Part shown: positions 44,325 through 61,690 of the stretch, one piece after another | Numbering within the stretch: position 1 is the stretch's first letter | How the letters are laid out: every line of letters starts with the position of its first letter | Source of the DNA: Rapana venosa | Taxonomy: Eukaryota; Mollusca; Gastropoda; Neogastropoda; Muricidae | Reading direction: 5' to 3' | Assembly (NCBI GenBank): GCA_028751875.1 | Contig: CM054155.1 | Span: 991,356 to 1,055,355 of the forward strand | DNA: 64,000 nucleotides | The notes under the pieces: model-generated | The model's database searches: none | Told to the model about the DNA's origin: nothing | Seen by the model: the letters and a program-made list of their open reading frames with translations, nothing else | Program-made: the position numbers and the translations under genes

Positions 44325-44545
44325 AATACATTTTTCAAAAAACAAAATAGTATGTAGGAAAACTAGCATGAAAGGGTAAAAATACATTTTTCAAAAAACA
44401 AAATAGTATGTAGGAAAACTAGCATGAAAGGGTAAAAATACATTTTTCAAAAAACAAAATAGTATGTAGGAAAACTAGCATGAAAGGGTAAAAATACATT
44501 TTTCAAAAAACAAAATAGTATGTAGGAAAACTAGCATGAAAGGCC
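44325..44545. repeat. 56-bp tandem repeat, four copies
   Basis: Unit: AATACATTTTTCAAAAAACA, then AAATAGTATGTAGGAAAACT, then AGCATGAAAGGGTAAA. Nearly identical copies. Confidence 0.93.
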
Positions 44546-44922
44546 TCCCCTTTCTTTCCAATGAACAGAGACCATGCTGATAAGTATAAACCCTTTTCAA
44601 ACAATGTGTGTTCAGGTTGTTTTTTTCAAGCCAGCTCTACTGTTGAGTGGCACAATGAACAAAGGCTATGACAGTATAAGAATGGCAATGAAATTGAAAC
44701 TTGAAAGTTGCTTTTTACAAGAATTTTACCAGGGTCAACTCTGGTGTTGCTGTATGTTCTTTTACATGTGCACATAGGCCCCCGATTCATCATCTCATCC
44801 TAAAAATCTTATTCTTCATAATGAAACTTTTAGAGAAGACAGAGAAGGTATCAATGGGATTATTATTTTATTATTATGGGTCACCTCATCTGGTTCTCCC
44901 CCCCCCCCCTCCCCCCAGTTAC

Positions 44923-44963
44923 CTTGGCTTTAGCATACATCGCTGACTTGGAGAGTATGACAT
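44923..44963 (-). CDS. Candidate first exon of a divergent minus-strand gene
   Basis: Minus-strand ATG at 44963 reads MSYSPSQRCMLKPR and runs into a GTAACT donor at 44922. It lies about 270 bases from the CGCG palindrome, on the other side of the putative promoter. It could be the first exon of PHR or of another gene. Its phase does not join directly to either candidate downstream exon. Weak evidence. Confidence 0.2.
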
Positions 44964-45230
44964 TATCAAGCGACTGAACTGTTACAATGGAACTTTTGTT
45001 TTTCGTTATAAACAAATAAACAATTACGTAACAGAACCATACTGAGACAATTTTGGGAAGTGGTGAACTGAATGTAAACTGAATAAACAAGATACAGACA
45101 GCTGGCCACCGCACCGCATATTTACGTTTCACGTACACACACGACAAGAATTTATTCTATCTATGGTTGAGCTGCCCAGATATTGCATGGCATCAAGAAA
45201 CAATGTGTTTTACCTCGCTGCAAACAACCT

Positions 45231-45436
45231 CTTCCGACCAATCCAATTCATTCCACTTAGTTGTGTAACGCGCTCACTCTGCCGGCATACAATTGGACAG
45301 CTGTGTCTCGCGAGAAAGCACGGGATTTCCGGTTATGCAAAATAGATAGATTGACTGGAATAATTTGCCAGAAGGGAAAATATTATTGTTTTGATCAAGA
45401 AACATATAGCCACATCGCACAGATTAACTGATCAAA
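45231..45436 (+). promoter_or_regulatory. Probable CpG-type promoter of the ITM2-like gene
   Basis: Within 206 bases upstream of the start codon are CCAAT boxes at 45238-45242 and 45243-45247, an inverted one at 45292-45296, and a perfect TCTCGCGAGA palindrome at 45306-45315 (the CGCG element, bound in vertebrates by BANP/ZBTB33), followed by an ETS-like TTCCGG. No TATA box is evident. A transcription start near 45320-45400 is inferred. Confidence 0.5.
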
Positions 45437-53577
<8,141 letters not shown>

Positions 53578-54128
53578 GTCAGTTACTTTGCACAATTTGT
53601 GCCTTAATCATGCACTGTGAGCTGCTTGGTGACTTTTTTTTCCAGCCTGCCATCAGAGAAGAAATTCTGCTTTAGTTGCTCCATACTTACCATATGTGAC
53701 TTCGCCACAAACTGAGTTGGAGTGCGCTTGACCCACTTTTCCGCTAGAAGCAATTTTCAGGGGATGGGGATCAGGGTGTTGATTTTAAGATTTTGAATGA
53801 TTCTGAAATTATAGGCTTTCTTTTACTTTGTGTTGAAGTATTGAGGCATAATTTTGTTTTCTTTTGCTTTAAAAACAAGTTTAATTAAAACAACTAGCTC
53901 CTCGTCCTGACTTCCTGTTACAATGCAAAATTTGTCAACTTTGACAGTCATGTCCCCGAACCCACAGAATAAACCTGGCAAGTGACAATCATTCAAAAGG
54001 TCACTGGCTCAGCTTTTAAACTGGCTGGCAGTTGAAGGTCAGAGTTTAAAATATTGGCCAATCATCCTTGCTAAAGTAAGAGTATCAGTGTAAACATTGC
54101 ATCACTTGGTTGGAAACTGCCCACTATT
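53578..54128. other. ITM2-like intron 2, proximal part
   Basis: Unique sequence with no coding or repeat features before transposon copy B. Confidence 0.6.
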
Positions 54129-56345
54129 TTTAGTTGCAGCAGCACTACCCAACTTGACCATGCACCCTAGGGAATCATGGATGCATCCCCGCTCTAGGCA
54201 CTGGCATCTTATCTCATCACCAGGAAGAGGGACAGGCAGGATGTTCCTGTCACAAAGGCCATGTGTGGAGCAGAATGCTGGACAGACCACCATCTCATTG
54301 TCTCTAAGCTCAGGTTGCGTGTCCAGCCCAGGAGACTGCCACAAGGCGTGAGAGCACCTAAACGCCTGAATGTCAACAAGATGAAGAACGACACAGTCAA
54401 GCAGTCTCTTGCTGCTGCCTTGGAGGAACGCCTAGAGCCCATTGTGCTGGATAGCCAAAACATGGAATCAGCATGGGGAACACTCCGTGAGATCGTGTAT
54501 AACACAGCTATGGAGTGCCTCGGCCCTACTTCCAGGCGACACAGGGACTGGTTTGACGAGAACTGTGAAGAGATCACACAGTTATTGGAAGACAAGTGCT
54601 GTGCCTATAAAGGCCACCTTGATGACCCAACATCAACAGCAAAGATGCACTGAGGAACAAGCGTAGCACCATCCAGCTAAAGCTGCGTCAGATGCAAGAC
54701 TCCTGGATCAGCAATAAAGCAGATGAGATCCAAGGATATGCTGACAGGAATGACATGAAGAACTTCTATGATGGACTCAAAGAGATCTATGGTCCCACCA
54801 CATCAAGATCACCACCTCTCCTCAGTGCAGATGGGTCTACTCTCATCACTGACAAAGACAAGATCCTTGATAGATGGGCTGAACATTTTGACAATGTTCT
54901 AAACCGCCCTTCCACCATCAATGATGAAGCTATTAACCGCCTCCCACAAGTTCCAGTCGACGAGATGATGAGTGCCATACCAACCTTTGAGGAGATCCAG
55001 AAAGCAATTCGCCTGCTGTCCAGTGGTAAAGCTCCCAGCGCAGACTCAATCCCAGCTGAGATCTACAAAGGGGGTGGTAGAGCACTGACTGAAAAACTTC
55101 ATGAGCTCTTCCAAGTCGTACGGCAGCATGAGACACTTCTGCAAGACTTCAAAAATGCCTCCATCATACATCTATACAAGAACAAAGGAAACCGCCAGGC
55201 CTGTGACAACCACCGAGGAATATCCCTGCTGTCCATCGAGGAATATCCCTGCTGTCCATCGCAGGCAAGGTCCTGGCCAGAGTACTGCTGAACCGGCTCA
55301 TAGTCCACCTTGAGCAAGACCTTCCAGAGAGTCAATGTGGCTTCCGGAAAGATCGTGGGACTATCGACACGGTGTTTGCTGCCAGGCAGCTCCAAGTGTC
55401 AGGAACAAAACACTGACCTCTACTCCACCTTTGTTGATCTGACCAAGGCCTTCGATACTGTTAGCAGAGAGGGTCTATGGAGAATCATGGCGAAGTATGG
55501 CTGCCCAAGAAAACTCATCGCCATCGTACGTCAGTCTCATGATTGTATGCTGGCCAGAGTACAAGACAACGGAGAGGCATCTGAACCCTTCCCAGTCACC
55601 AACGGAGTGAAGCAGGGCTGTGTTCTTGCTCCCACAGCCTCATGTTTTCGGCAATGCTGTCAGATGCGTTCAGAGATTCGGATGTTGGTGTCAGCATCAG
55701 GTACAGGTATGATGGATCACTCTTCAATCTCAGGAGGCTTCAAGCAAAAACCAAGGTCTCAACAGATTTCATCGACTTCCTGTTTGCTGATGATTGCGCC
55801 CTCAATGCTGCTTCTGAAGCCGACATGCAAGACAGTGTTGACAAGTTCTCTGATGCTTGCGACAACTTTGGGTTGACAATCAGTACCAAGAAGACTGAGG
55901 TAATGCACCAACCAGCCCCAGGGAAGCCCTACGTTAAACCAAACATCTCCGTAAATGGACATAGGCTCAAAGCAGTGGACAAATTTACCCTCTCCCACAC
56001 AGTAGCCATTGATGATGAGGTCAACTCCAGACTCGCCAAAGCAAGCGCTGCCTTTGGCAGACTCCGAAAGAATGTGTGGGACAGGAGAGGCATCTCAACA
56101 GAAACCAAGATCAAGGTCTACAAAGCGGTAGTGCTCACCACCCTGCTCTATGGCTCAGAGTCATGGACAGTCTACCAACGCCATGCTAAAAAGCTGAACC
56201 ACTTCCACACCACCTGTTTGAGAAAACTGTTTGGCATCAAGTGGCAGGACAAGATCCCAGACACTGAGGTGCTCACTAGAGCAAACCTTCCCAGCATCCA
56301 CACCATCATGATGCAGACCCAGCTTCGCTGGGCAGGCCATGTAGT

Positions 56346-59147
56346 AGGATGCCCTCAAGCTGGCAAACGAACTCAACGTTTTAAACCAGGTTTGACCAGA
56401 AGAACTTTCAAACAGAACAAGCAGAAGCTATAAAGACGGTAAAACAACAAACAGCATCTCGAGTGATCATTGAAGAGAATGAAGTGCAGAGTGAATTCAA
56501 GAAAGTCAACTGTAAGAGTGCATGTGGCCCAGACTGCATCAGCGCTAAAACCATCAAGGAATGCAGTGACTCTCTTGCTCCAGTCTTCACTCGCCTTTTC
56601 CAGCAGTCCCTTGACACTGGGTACATCCCCCAGCTCTGGAAAACCTCAACAATTATCCCAGTCCCAAAGAAACAAACTCCAAGCCAATTAAATGACTACA
56701 GGCCTGTAGCATTAACATCAATACCATTCAAGTGTGCTGAAAAAATCGTTCTTCGTCAGCTGAGGCTCCAGACTGAAGAGCATCAAGATCCCCTCCAGTT
56801 TGCCTATTCTAAAGGCAGGGGCACAGATGATGCTCTACTGACTCTGCTGCACAAGTTGTATAAACATTTAGACCTTCCAGGAACTTACGCCAGAATTCTT
56901 TTTATTGATTTTTCAAGTGCTTTTAATACTATTCAACCTCATCTTTTAATACAGAAACTGCTGAGCATGGATGTCAACGCAACATTGATAGCATGGATTT
57001 TTAGCTTTTTAACAGAAAGACCACAAAGAGTGAGGATAGGGCAAGCTGTGTCAGACTACCTGTTGATAAATACAGGGGCCCCCCAAGGATGTGTTCTATC
57101 ACCAGTCCTTTTTACCCTCTACACAGCTGACTGCCGTTTTACCACTGACAGCAATATTCAAATCAAGTTTGCTGATGATACATCACTAACTGGGCTTCTG
57201 AAGAGCAGTGAGACCTCATACAGATCCACAGTCAAAGCTTTAGTAGACTGGTGTGACAAGAACTATCTGGAATTGAATGTGTCAAAAACAGAAGAAATGA
57301 TAATTGATTTCCGAAGGAAAAATGACAATCCAACACCACTTACCATCAAGAATAAAGAAGTGCAGATAACCAGTGCTTATAGATATCTTGGCACGATCAT
57401 TGACGACAGGCTGAGGTGGACTGAAAATGTTGATGCCTGTTATAAGAAAGCAAACCAAAGAATGTTCTTCTTAAGAAAACTGCGAAGCTTTCAAATCAGC
57501 AGCACCATTTTACTGAGGTTTTATCAAGCTGCAGTGCAAAGCATTGCATTGTACAATCAAATCTGCTATTTTAGTAACACCAGAAAATCTGACAGCAACA
57601 AGCTAGACCGCATCACAAGGGCAGCAGCAAAGATCATCCAAAAGGACATCACTCCAGCCTCCAGCCTCTACGAGAAGAGCTGCCTGAAGAAGATGACCAG
57701 GATCATGAAGGACGACACCCATCCCCTCTACCCTGCACTGTCCCAGTGTGTGTCTAGGCGTGAGGTCAGCAGTCGTCTTCTGTCCATAAGAAGCAGAACC
57801 AGCCGATACAGAGACTCCTTCCTGCCCACAGCTGTCAGACTCTTTAACAGTCAACTCCAGTGACAGCAACACCCGTGAACAACAGCATCCCTGCCTGCAC
57901 CGGAGAGCGAGAGAGAGAGAGAGTGTGTGTGTGTGTGCGTGTGGGTGTTGTGTTTTGCCATTTAGGTGTGTGTGTGTGTGTGTGTGTCTGTGAACGGATG
58001 TATAGGGGCATAGAAGTAGGGGTGGTGGAGGGCGGATGGACGGATGGCTGCATGCTAGGATGGAGTTGGTGGCTGTGTGGAGGGGGGGGGGTGGAGGGTT
58101 TGGGGGTCTGTGATGGAACTCACCTGCCCAAGTTGTGTGGCTGCTGCGTGCATGGTCAGGCATTAGGGCCTCTGAACAGCTGAAGGTGTTTGTGTAGTGT
58201 GTAGGTGGTGGCGGCGGGGTGGATGTATGGAGCAGGGTGGTTGTGAAATTCAGAGGAGGGGGGGGGGGAGGAAGGGGGCATGGAATGGAGGAAAAAAGTG
58301 TGTGTATGTGCTTGCGCGCGTGCGTCCGTGTGTGTGTGTGTGTGCTCCAGCTGGAGTGGGAGCAAATGTGCACATTATGCATGTTGTTTGTAGCATGTAC
58401 TTGCAGTGGCGGGTTGCATGGTGGTGGCTGTGGTGGCAGGGAGGGGGGGGGTGTTTCCAGAGGCTGGGTGTGCTGACTGAGGGAAGGAAGGAGCTGGGTG
58501 TGCACGTGGCTGCATGCTGGGCTGTCAGCGGACTTCTGGCTGTCCACTCTTACTGTGTGCTCGGTGCTGTTTTAGCGCTTCCTTTGTATTTTTTATTTGA
58601 TATGTTTGAACATCTTTTTCATCTTAATATTCAACTGGAGACTTTTTTAATTTAACTTTAATTTTAAAAAATAATAATTTATGTATTTTATTTATTTAAA
58701 TATTGTTGGATTATTTAGCTTGGTGTGTGTGTGTGTGTGTGCGTGTTTGTGTTTGTGTGTGTTGTGTGTTTGCGCACGTGCGTATGTGTATATGTGTGCA
58801 TGCTTGCATTTGTTTAGGTGCGCGCGCGCGTGTGTGTGTGCGTGAGAGAGAGAGAGAGTGTGTGTGTTTAATCACTGTTACCTTTTATCCCGTGTGTTCA
58901 AATTTATGTATGTCCATATGATCTTAGTTATTTAGAGGTGTTTTTAATCATTGTAAAACAAATTTCCTTTAATAGAATTGTGTGTGAATATGTGTGTGTG
59001 TTTAACAAACGTTACCTGTTATCACGTGCATTCATCCTATATATGTACGTATTCTATTACTTTCTTAGATATGTTTTAATCACTGCAAAGCAAATTTCCT
59101 TTAAACAGAGGACAATAAAAGAATTGAATTGAATTGAATTGAATTGA
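56346..59147 (+). mobile_element. CR1/Rex1-like LINE nested in the RTE-like LINE
   Basis: Inserted in the codons for GHVV|RMPDHR of the host LINE; TAGT is duplicated at 56342-56345 and 59148-59151. It starts in the linker (LKLANELNV in a shifted frame), contains an intact RT reading frame, a 1.25-kb G/T-rich 3' UTR, and ends in five GAATT repeats (59121-59147), a typical CR1-like tail. Confidence 0.88.
56463..57863 (+). CDS. Intact reverse transcriptase reading frame of the nested LINE
   Basis: 466 codons without a stop. Order: SACGPDCISAKTIKEC; NDYRPVALTSIPFKCAEKIV (motifs 1-2); ARILFIDFSSAFNTIQPHLL (motif A, catalytic D); [20 protein letters not shown] (motif B); IKFADDTSLTGL (motif C, FADD intact); YRYLGTIIDDRLRW (motif E region); C-terminal FLPTAVRLFNSQ. 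The endonuclease domain is missing because the copy is 5'-truncated, so it cannot move alone. The intact frame suggests a young insertion. The first codon is GTG at 56463; no true start is expected. Confidence 0.88.
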   Translation: MIIEENEVQSEFKKVNCKSACGPDCISAKTIKECSDSLAPVFTRLFQQSLDTGYIPQLWKTSTIIPVPKKQTPSQLNDYRPVALTSIPFKCAEKIVLRQLRLQTEEHQDPLQFAYSKGRGTDDALLTLLHKLYKHLDLPGTYARILFIDFSSAFNTIQPHLLIQKLLSMDVNATLIAWIFSFLTERPQRVRIGQAVSDYLLINTGAPQGCVLSPVLFTLYTADCRFTTDSNIQIKFADDTSLTGLLKSSETSYRSTVKALVDWCDKNYLELNVSKTEEMIIDFRRKNDNPTPLTIKNKEVQITSAYRYLGTIIDDRLRWTENVDACYKKANQRMFFLRKLRSFQISSTILLRFYQAAVQSIALYNQICYFSNTRKSDSNKLDRITRAAAKIIQKDITPASSLYEKSCLKKMTRIMKDDTHPLYPALSQCVSRREVSSRLLSIRSRTSRYRDSFLPTAVRLFNSQLQ

Positions 59148-60341
59148 TAGTTCGCATGCCAGACCATCGGCTCCCCAAGAAACTTCTGTTTGGCAAACTT
59201 CAGCATGGAAAGCGCTCCCAGGGAGGCCAGAAGAAACGCTTCAAGGACACTCTGAAAGCCTCACTGAAAGCCTTCAACATTGAGATAAACTCATGGGAGC
59301 AGGCAGCAATGGAGAGGCCACAGTGGCGAGCAGCTGTATGCAGTGGCGCCAAGGCCCACGAAGCAAACAGAATTGCGACAGCTGAGCAACGCAGGCAAGA
59401 CAGGAAAGATAGAGCCTCCAAGTCTCCAAAAGCAGCCACTATACCCTGTCCATACTGCTCAAGAACTTTTCAAGCGCGGATTGGCCAAATAAGTCATCTT
59501 CGCACCCACAGAAATGGACCCTCCCAATCCCAGGATGAATAGATGGTCATCATCGATCCCAATGGACAAAGAAGAAGAAGGGAAATGCAATTTAGTTACT
59601 GTCTTCAAACTCTTCGAACATGAGTTCTACTGCATCATTATAATTTTTATGCATATATTAATAAAGAGTATTGATTGATTTTTCATTACATTGCGCTGTT
59701 TTTATTGTGTGATTGGAGGTGGGAATGTTACGCAATGCTGAAAATCATGGAAAAGGCGAAAAATGGCAAAATTCAGCAGTTCTTTGTAAGCCGTGAAATT
59801 GCAGTTGTCAATAAACATTGCTAAGGCACGCTCTCAAAGCCACCAAAACTTTAGTAATGATAATGAATAGAAATCTGAGAGTTTATATTTTATTTTGATG
59901 GTTGCCACGCTTAAACTAGTTAAAGCGATAAAACTTATAACTGGAAAACATTTTAAAAATTCAGATAAGTAGTTTGTAATCATCCTTTGAATATACCTAG
60001 GTGTGCCTGGTATCAATCGAAAGCTTACCGAATCAGCTGTAAGAAGACAACCACCATTATGCAAAAGGAACCTCTGGGAGAGGGCTGTGTGACTTTATTC
60101 AACGCCACTGAATGGCCAGTTCTACACAGCCTTGGATTCGGGCCATGTTGAAACTGATGTGGTGAATTTGACAACACTGTAGACAGTACTCGCTAAGAAA
60201 TCCATTATAGACTTTAACAATAGATTAATAAGTCATGTCCACATCATATCCAATGAGTTTAATGTTTGTTTTATGATTATTTTGGGGTTTTTTATATTCA
60301 AACTGTGTGAATATTTCACCAAGTCACGTCTACAGGTTAAA

Positions 60342-61409
60342 TTGGGTAGCAGCAGTACCACTCAACTCTACCACGCACCCTAGGAAAATGTGAATCGGTT
60401 ACTGTCTTCAAACACTTCTAACTTGAGTTCTACTGCATCATAATGAGTTTTATGTATATGTGAATAAAAAGAATTGATTGATCTTTCATAACATTGTGCT
60501 GCTTTTATTGTGAGTGGAGGTATGACTGTAGCGCAAAGCCAAAAATTGTGAAAAAGGTGAAAAATGGCGAAATTTGACAGTTCTCTGCAAGCCATGAAAT
60601 TTCATTGGTGGTAGAAACATCGCTAAGGTGTGCTTCCTAAGCCACCTAAACCTTATCAATGATAACAAAGAGAAAGCCGAAAGTTAATACTTTATTTTGA
60701 TGGGAGGCATCCTTAAACTAAATTAGAATTAGGTCACCGAAAAACGCAATTAAAAATTTCATAGAAATATTTTGTATGTTTCCGTGCTGGGTATCAATCA
60801 GAAGCTTAGCCAGCTACAAGAAGGCAACCACCTTTAGGCGAAAGGAGCTCCAGAGAGACGGCCGTGTTATTTTATTTAACGCCACTGATTGGCCAAGTCT
60901 ACACAGACCGAACATCAGACATTATAGACTTTAACAATCAGTTACTGAGTTATTTCTACATCAAATCCAATGAGTTTAATGTTTGTTTTATGATTATGTA
61001 GTTTTTTATTTTGATTCGAACTGTGCAAACATTTTGCCAAGTCCCGACAACAGGTCGATTTAAACAGCATGTCAAGGTCTCAGTCACTTTGATCAAAGTT
61101 ATTTCTTCATAAGTATGCAGTTCAAAATACATTGCAATGCCTAGAATAATGATTATAGTACGTATCTAATATTTTTTTTAAAAACAAGTCTGATCACATT
61201 TAGTTTTTGGGTGTTTTTTTCCGTATACCTGGTATGATATGATCAAGCGCTTCGATTTGTTTGTTTTTTTTACAAGATTCAGCGCTATATAAATTCCCTA
61301 TATTATTATTATTATTATGATGATTTACTGCAGGAAGTAACTCTGCATAATTCAGGGAAAGTTGTCTGCTGCAAACTTGGTCAATCCGATCAGAAGTGTT
61401 TGTGTGTGT

Positions 61410-61467
<58 letters not shown>

Positions 61468-61690
61468 GTGTGACAGGAGAGAGAGAGAGATTAATTTAAG
61501 ACACTCATAAATATTTGTTAACACTAGGACTTAGAGTTTTAGACATTTAGCACTAACTGTTCACTGTTCAGACTGATGATTCATTGATTGTAAAGATAAA
61601 GCGTAAGTGGCTTAGAAATAGATGCATTATAATACACATGAAAAGAATGACTACCTTTAAATAAGACAGAACTAAAATGATGCAAAAAAA
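60342..61690 (+). mobile_element. Copy C of the same transposon, left portion
   Basis: Begins TTGGGTAGCAGCAGTACC, an imperfect version of the copy A end, and follows copy A bases 49691-51060. A LINE tail (tacaagattcagcgc, then (ATT)n, 61237-61318) and a (TG)n at 61402-61467 are inserted or expanded within it. It runs into the poor-quality stretch after 61690, so its right end cannot be seen. Confidence 0.75.
61402..61467. repeat. (TG)n microsatellite inside transposon copy C
   Basis: Occupies the place of the short alternating GTGT stretch at about 50765 in copy A. Confidence 0.95.

Larger units (their letters stand above)
54175..59579 (+). mobile_element. 5'-truncated RTE-like LINE, itself split by another LINE
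   Basis: Begins inside the endonuclease (WMHPRSRHWHLI, GAECWTDHHLIVSKLRLRVQ), then linker (RRHRDWFDENCEEI), RT (PSADSIPAEIYKGG, STFVDLTKAFDTVSREGLWR, GVKQGCVLAPT, FLFADDCALNAASEADMQDS) and C-terminus (LYGSESWTVYQRHAKKLNHF, LRWAGHVV). It resumes after 59148 with RMPDHRLPKKLLFGKLQHG and a C-terminal C2H2-like finger (CPYCSRTF...H...H). A 23-bp direct duplication at 55210-55262 and other indels break the frame. AGGGAA flanks both ends (54169-54174, 59579-59584). Clade is inferred. Confidence 0.85.
54129..60341 (+). mobile_element. Copy B of the same transposon, left end only, split by a LINE
   Basis: 54129-54174 aligns to the first 46 bases of copy A (decayed inverted repeat TTTAGTTGCAGCAGCA, then ACCATGCACCCTAGGGAA). 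The alignment resumes at 59580 and runs to about 60341, matching 49733-50500 of copy A (shared gttactgtcttcaaac and ttctactgcatcat). The RTE-like LINE at 54175-59579 sits in between. The right part of copy B is missing where copy C begins. Confidence 0.75.

Noticed and set aside
54692..57863. Host genes with reverse-transcriptase or zinc-finger domains
   Set aside because: These are LINE coding remnants with target duplications, 5' truncation and frameshifts.
57603..58547. 314-codon minus-strand frame
   Set aside because: Antisense of the CR1-like LINE C-terminus and its G/T-rich 3' UTR; proline/threonine/histidine content is that of simple sequence.
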